From Amanita rubescens (lineage: Eukaryota; Basidiomycota; Agaricomycetes; Agaricales; Amanitaceae): a stretch of DNA of 64,000 nt. Made by a program: the position numbers and the translations under genes. This document shows, piece after piece, positions 60,901 to 64,000 of the stretch (within the stretch, counting starts at the first letter, position 1; the number at the start of each line of letters is the position of its first letter). The stretch covers positions 62,001 through 126,000 of the forward strand of contig WION01000088.1 of the NCBI GenBank assembly GCA_015039365.1. Reading direction: 5' to 3'. The notes under the pieces are model-generated. The model was not told the origin of the DNA and made no database searches. It saw only the letters and a list, made by a program, of their open reading frames with translations.

Positions 60901-61145
60901 GGAGATGGACCTTGCGTTCATCTGTGAATGCGGTGCATTTGCAACGGCTCCAAATCCTTCAATCCAAAGCATATTATACCGGTTGCCGGGATTACGGTGA
61001 CGCTGCGGGAGTTTTACAGTTTACGAGCAACTCCGATTTGCAGGGAATTGCTCAATTGGAGCAGAACGATCAGGTTGCAGCAGAAAATGCACAGGAAAGA
61101 GACTTTGAATATATTGCAAATTTTGTAGCCAGTATCGTCGACTAA
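57923..61145 (+). CDS. KDZ-family transposase
   Basis: About ten exons: 57923-58079, 58132-58318, 58372-58568, 58624-~58825, 58874-59209, 59257-59474, 59527-59900, 59953-60172, 60226-60542, 60586-61145. Landmarks: RRVDTRTRRDRTELK, GYLGCSPLGPT, RLARRCLLCFYK, then the three RNase H-fold regions SMDGNNSLKRI (first Asp), CAYDIGCTF (second Asp) and GEGCEHVFSSSNDLARNTR (Glu), with GAFHGYAHNRGCQLKWHPLY and SRFHRHQAID. The C-terminal tail matches KDZ helical regions (TFIGEFDILRIARSDIRKER, KYFKLCRAQEEIQRLNIEVC). The first intron uses GC-AG. The exon 4/5 junction is one base out of frame with any GT-AG choice I found, so this copy may be damaged there. Catalyses transposition; KDZ elements are linked to TET/JBP genes in fungi. 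Confidence 0.82.
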
Positions 61146-61559
61146 TCTAGTTATATTGCGTCATACCATAATATGTGTAATATGTATCAGATTCTAATAT
61201 TGATAATGTTGCGGGTCAAAGGATGGATTGATTGCTGTGTGTACGTGCCCCAGATGATATCCAGCAGCATGTACAAAGGGGCAAGTAGCAGGATATGGCC
61301 CTGCATGCAGCAGTGTCTGGTGAACAAATGTTTTGTTGATGCGAGGTCGGCAGCTTGGTTGACTCTTTTGAATGCGAGACGACTCTCGCCCACTGTTGAC
61401 CGCTGCCAGACTCACCTGTTGACAGTCTTAAGTCAATAGACTAAAGATATGGGAGGGACTGATCAAATAATTGAATTTCCTGGTTATAATCGTCTTCCAA
61501 GCATACAGTGACGTCGAAAAACTGCTTGTTGCCAATCAAATCATTTGTGTATTGAAAGT
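61146..61559. other. Spacer between KDZ gene and next gene
   Basis: Short frames only; nothing recognised. Confidence 0.35.
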
Positions 61560-63322
61560 ACTACTCAGGCTCTCTCGCACGTCTGGCTGTGTTCTCCGAC
61601 TGACAGCTCCTACTACTACGTGATCAAGGCCCTACATTTCAATATTCCGAAGCTGATTGACGAAGAGAAGGAAGCCGGAACTCATAGGTTGGTCGCTTAT
61701 TGAATTCAATCCTCAAAATCGGTGCAATGAGTCATATCTTATCAAACGCTGAAGGCTGTGTCTGCCAAAATAAGACAACATTATTCCCACTTGTCTTCTA
61801 TCTCGCTTGCACCGTACAAGGCTATGGCTTCTGCACCCGACCTCTTTGACCAAAGGTTCAAGTACAACCCTGCTGGCGTTGCATTTAACACAAGTGTCAT
61901 TGGGAAGATCGGTGGTTTTTCATCTGCCCACAGTCGAGCGGCTGCACGTGCTGTCCTTCGTCATGGAATGCACACTGACTGTCTAAAAGATGTAAACCAG
62001 GCCAGTTTGGTTGGTCTTCATCCCTTTTTTTTCAGCTTTAATGATGCAGCCGGTTCTATGAATGACCCTGGAGCGAGGAAAGAACTCTTGCATGACACAT
62101 TGGCTGATGCATTTGATGCAGTAAGTGAACGCTCCGATGATGCCGAGGCTTGAATTGACTGTAGAAACTTCAGATTTCAACTCTTGACCGACTCGATGGA
62201 GGTATAACGTTGATGGTCAGGTGTCCTGGGTATCCCGTCGAGCCCAGGTTCAAGGCAGTAGAGGATGTCACGATTGACACATACATCAGTCCTCGCGAAG
62301 TCAGCTTGAATCATGCCGGGATTCAGGAGCACGTTGCGCTGATTGTTCAAAGGTTTGCAACAAATATTGTTGTTCCACACCTCCACCGCTTCACGAAACG
62401 ATGCTTTGAGGGGGGTATAGGCACAACTGTGCAGTGCCCATGTATGTAATTAATTTGATCAGTCAAATCCAGCTAACAACTTTACTTTAGTGCATGGAAG
62501 AAAATTTTCGCCTGAAGGTCCTAACCATTTGCCCCCATTTGAGGAACCTGGAATCGGCTATGTGCGCTGCCGCTGTTTCCCTGCGGGGACACTTAACAGA
62601 GACATTGCCGCTCGCAAGCCTCTGCCAGCATCAAAACGAGTTCAAGTACCGCATCCTGTTAAAAAGGAAGAGGATGACGCCGACAGTGATGGAGTGGGTT
62701 CGACGCTTGCCCAAACTAATACTTCCTTACATAGTGAATCATCAGTATCCTGTGCTAGATTTCCGAGTAAGTAACCTCCTCTGACGTGTATATTTACTAA
62801 TCCAAGCCATAGCTCGCGATGCCCAAGTAGACTCGGATGATGACTCGGACACATGCATGACGACATCCTGTGAGGGATTTTCGAGTGAGTGATTATTCTC
62901 TGCCTTGGTAGTAGATTTTGACTGTATACTAGCTGCAGCATTTGGCCAAGAACCAATGCTGTTATGATGCAATTCGAGTTACCAGATTCACTCATTCCCC
63001 AGATTCATGATGTGGTTTGTACTATCCGCAGCACCGAATGGCAACAAGAGTTTCAGAAGTGTGAATGGGGTCTCAACAAGGAGCAATCCCTTACTTTGAC
63101 GAAGGCGATGTTGGCCGATTTGGGCGCTGAGACGCCAAAGGTAACTAACCATTCTAGTCATTTACTGTCCCTGGGGTTGCGTCTTACTGTCAACACTATT
63201 AGACCCGGGTGCGATACGTAACGCACAAGATCTCCATCTGCAAGATCATTCAAGACTTATTCTTCTCAATCATTACTGGGGTCACTTCTGCACTAGTCTT
63301 CCATCTTTTATCCAGTATGTAG
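61560..63322 (+). CDS. Unassigned multi-exon gene downstream of KDZ
   Basis: Exons read ALSHVWLCSPTDSSYYYVIK; KAVSAKIRQHYSHLSSISLA and DLFDQRFKYNPAGVAFNTSV then SRAAARAVLRHGMHTD; ISTLDRLDGGITLMVRCPGY, EDVTIDTYISPREVSLNHAG, FATNIVVPHLHRFTKRCFEG; HGRKFSPEGPNHLPPFEEPG with KRVQVPHPVKKEEDDADSDG; short acidic exons; PDSLIPQIHDVVCTIRSTEW; and a last exon with a hydrophobic stretch (IIQDLFFSIITGVTSALVFH) ending at 63322. Most junctions are GT-AG and in frame; the first (about 61680-61755) is not resolved, and the start lies upstream of 61560. Function unknown. The C-terminal hydrophobic segment could be a membrane anchor. Confidence 0.5.
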
Positions 63323-64000
63323 CCCAAAGATCCGACCCTTCTGCTAGTATAGTCCAGGTCTAATGTATTGAATGAGTTATCGAGATCCCAGGGCTCAAAC
63401 TCACGCATCAAGCAACAGGCGCGCACTTGCCAGTAACTTGATGTCTGGTTCGATCTCCACTATTCCTTTTCGGACAAGTTTGTGTTCACATCAAAAGGTA
63501 CAAGTCCATTCAGCAAACAGTAAGTGCCCTTGTCGGGTTCAATATTCGGCTGCCAGTCTTACCTTTCCTATTTAGGTGAATTTCTTTCCACATTGAACTT
63601 GGGCGCAAATCCGATGAGGAGCAAGAAAGGTGCATCATTTTTTGTATCTCACACTCGTCTTCTGCCTCTATTTCTCTAGACCTGCCTGCAATTGTGTTGG
63701 GAGCACGAACTTCATAGGTGTATACGACTGATAGAGATCCCAAGCACCAACAAGATCACAGATCTTAAAGCACTAAATCTCAGCAAACGCTAGGTGCGCT
63801 CTAGCCTTTAATAGTATCTGGTTCCCAGTTGCGCTTTTTTACAGAACGGCAGATGATGCTATCTGGCTAGGATCTCAGGTAGCGCAACCGTTCCCTGTAA
63901 GCAAATTTATTTATTTTCATATTTACTGGATTAATTATATAAATCTATGGCCTGCGTATGCGCTACCCAACTTTCAACTTTGACTGAATGCCGACAAGTC
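63323..64000. other. Unresolved right edge
   Basis: Short open frames on both strands, no recognisable product. It may contain further exons of a gene that continues beyond the window. Confidence 0.3.

Overview
The window looks like nuclear DNA of a filamentous basidiomycete, probably an Agaricomycete. Evidence: genes split by many 45-60 bp GT-AG introns, KDZ and Tnp2 (CACTA) transposases, a fungal TET/JBP-type oxygenase, a NACHT/NB-ARC-TPR protein and a Helitron. It is an accessory, transposon-dominated region. The only recognisable primary-metabolism gene, a cystathionine gamma-synthase near the left edge, is dead. No rRNA, tRNA, CRISPR array or bacterial-type operon is visible.

Layout. 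634-2418: decayed cystathionine gamma-synthase. 2894-6560 (-): three-exon NLR-like gene with about 15 near-identical TPRs. 6.6-8.6 kb: non-coding, with repeats related to the KDZ region at 57.2-57.8 kb. 8.6-19.5 kb: a cluster bounded and subdivided by inverted repeats, carrying two unassigned multi-exon genes, an apparently intact five-exon TET/JBP-like dioxygenase (14914-16299, -) and an F-box/nucleotidyltransferase-like gene (18149-19131, -). 19586-27734: complete LTR element with identical LTRs, a gag-like gene and no pol, carrying a TA-flanked foldback MITE. 29.2-46.8 kb: a Helitron replicase/helicase gene (about 2478 codons) split in frame by a second LTR element of the same family (31060-41144, TSD AAGGC). 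The 5' LTR of that copy is itself split by a 2.2 kb TRIM-like element (31279-33508, TSD ACGC), giving three-level nesting. 47675-56500: complete CACTA element (TSD TGA) with divergent accessory and Tnp2 genes, subterminal TAGTC/GACTA arrays and an 89-bp minisatellite. 57.2-61.1 kb: KDZ transposase gene. 61.5-63.3 kb: an unassigned multi-exon gene.

How it fits together. Two LTR copies of a gag-only family (like plant LARDs) allow comparison. About 5 kb of each interior has no ORF but is full of short hairpins. Several hairpin types recur with constant loops and changing stems, and at least five stems differ between the copies by paired, compensatory substitutions. This points to selection on RNA structure and is the best candidate here for an undescribed system. 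By eye, the NLR, Helitron and Tnp2 genes are almost devoid of CpG while neighbouring genes are not. This suggests long-term cytosine methylation of some families in a genome that also encodes a TET/JBP-like oxygenase.
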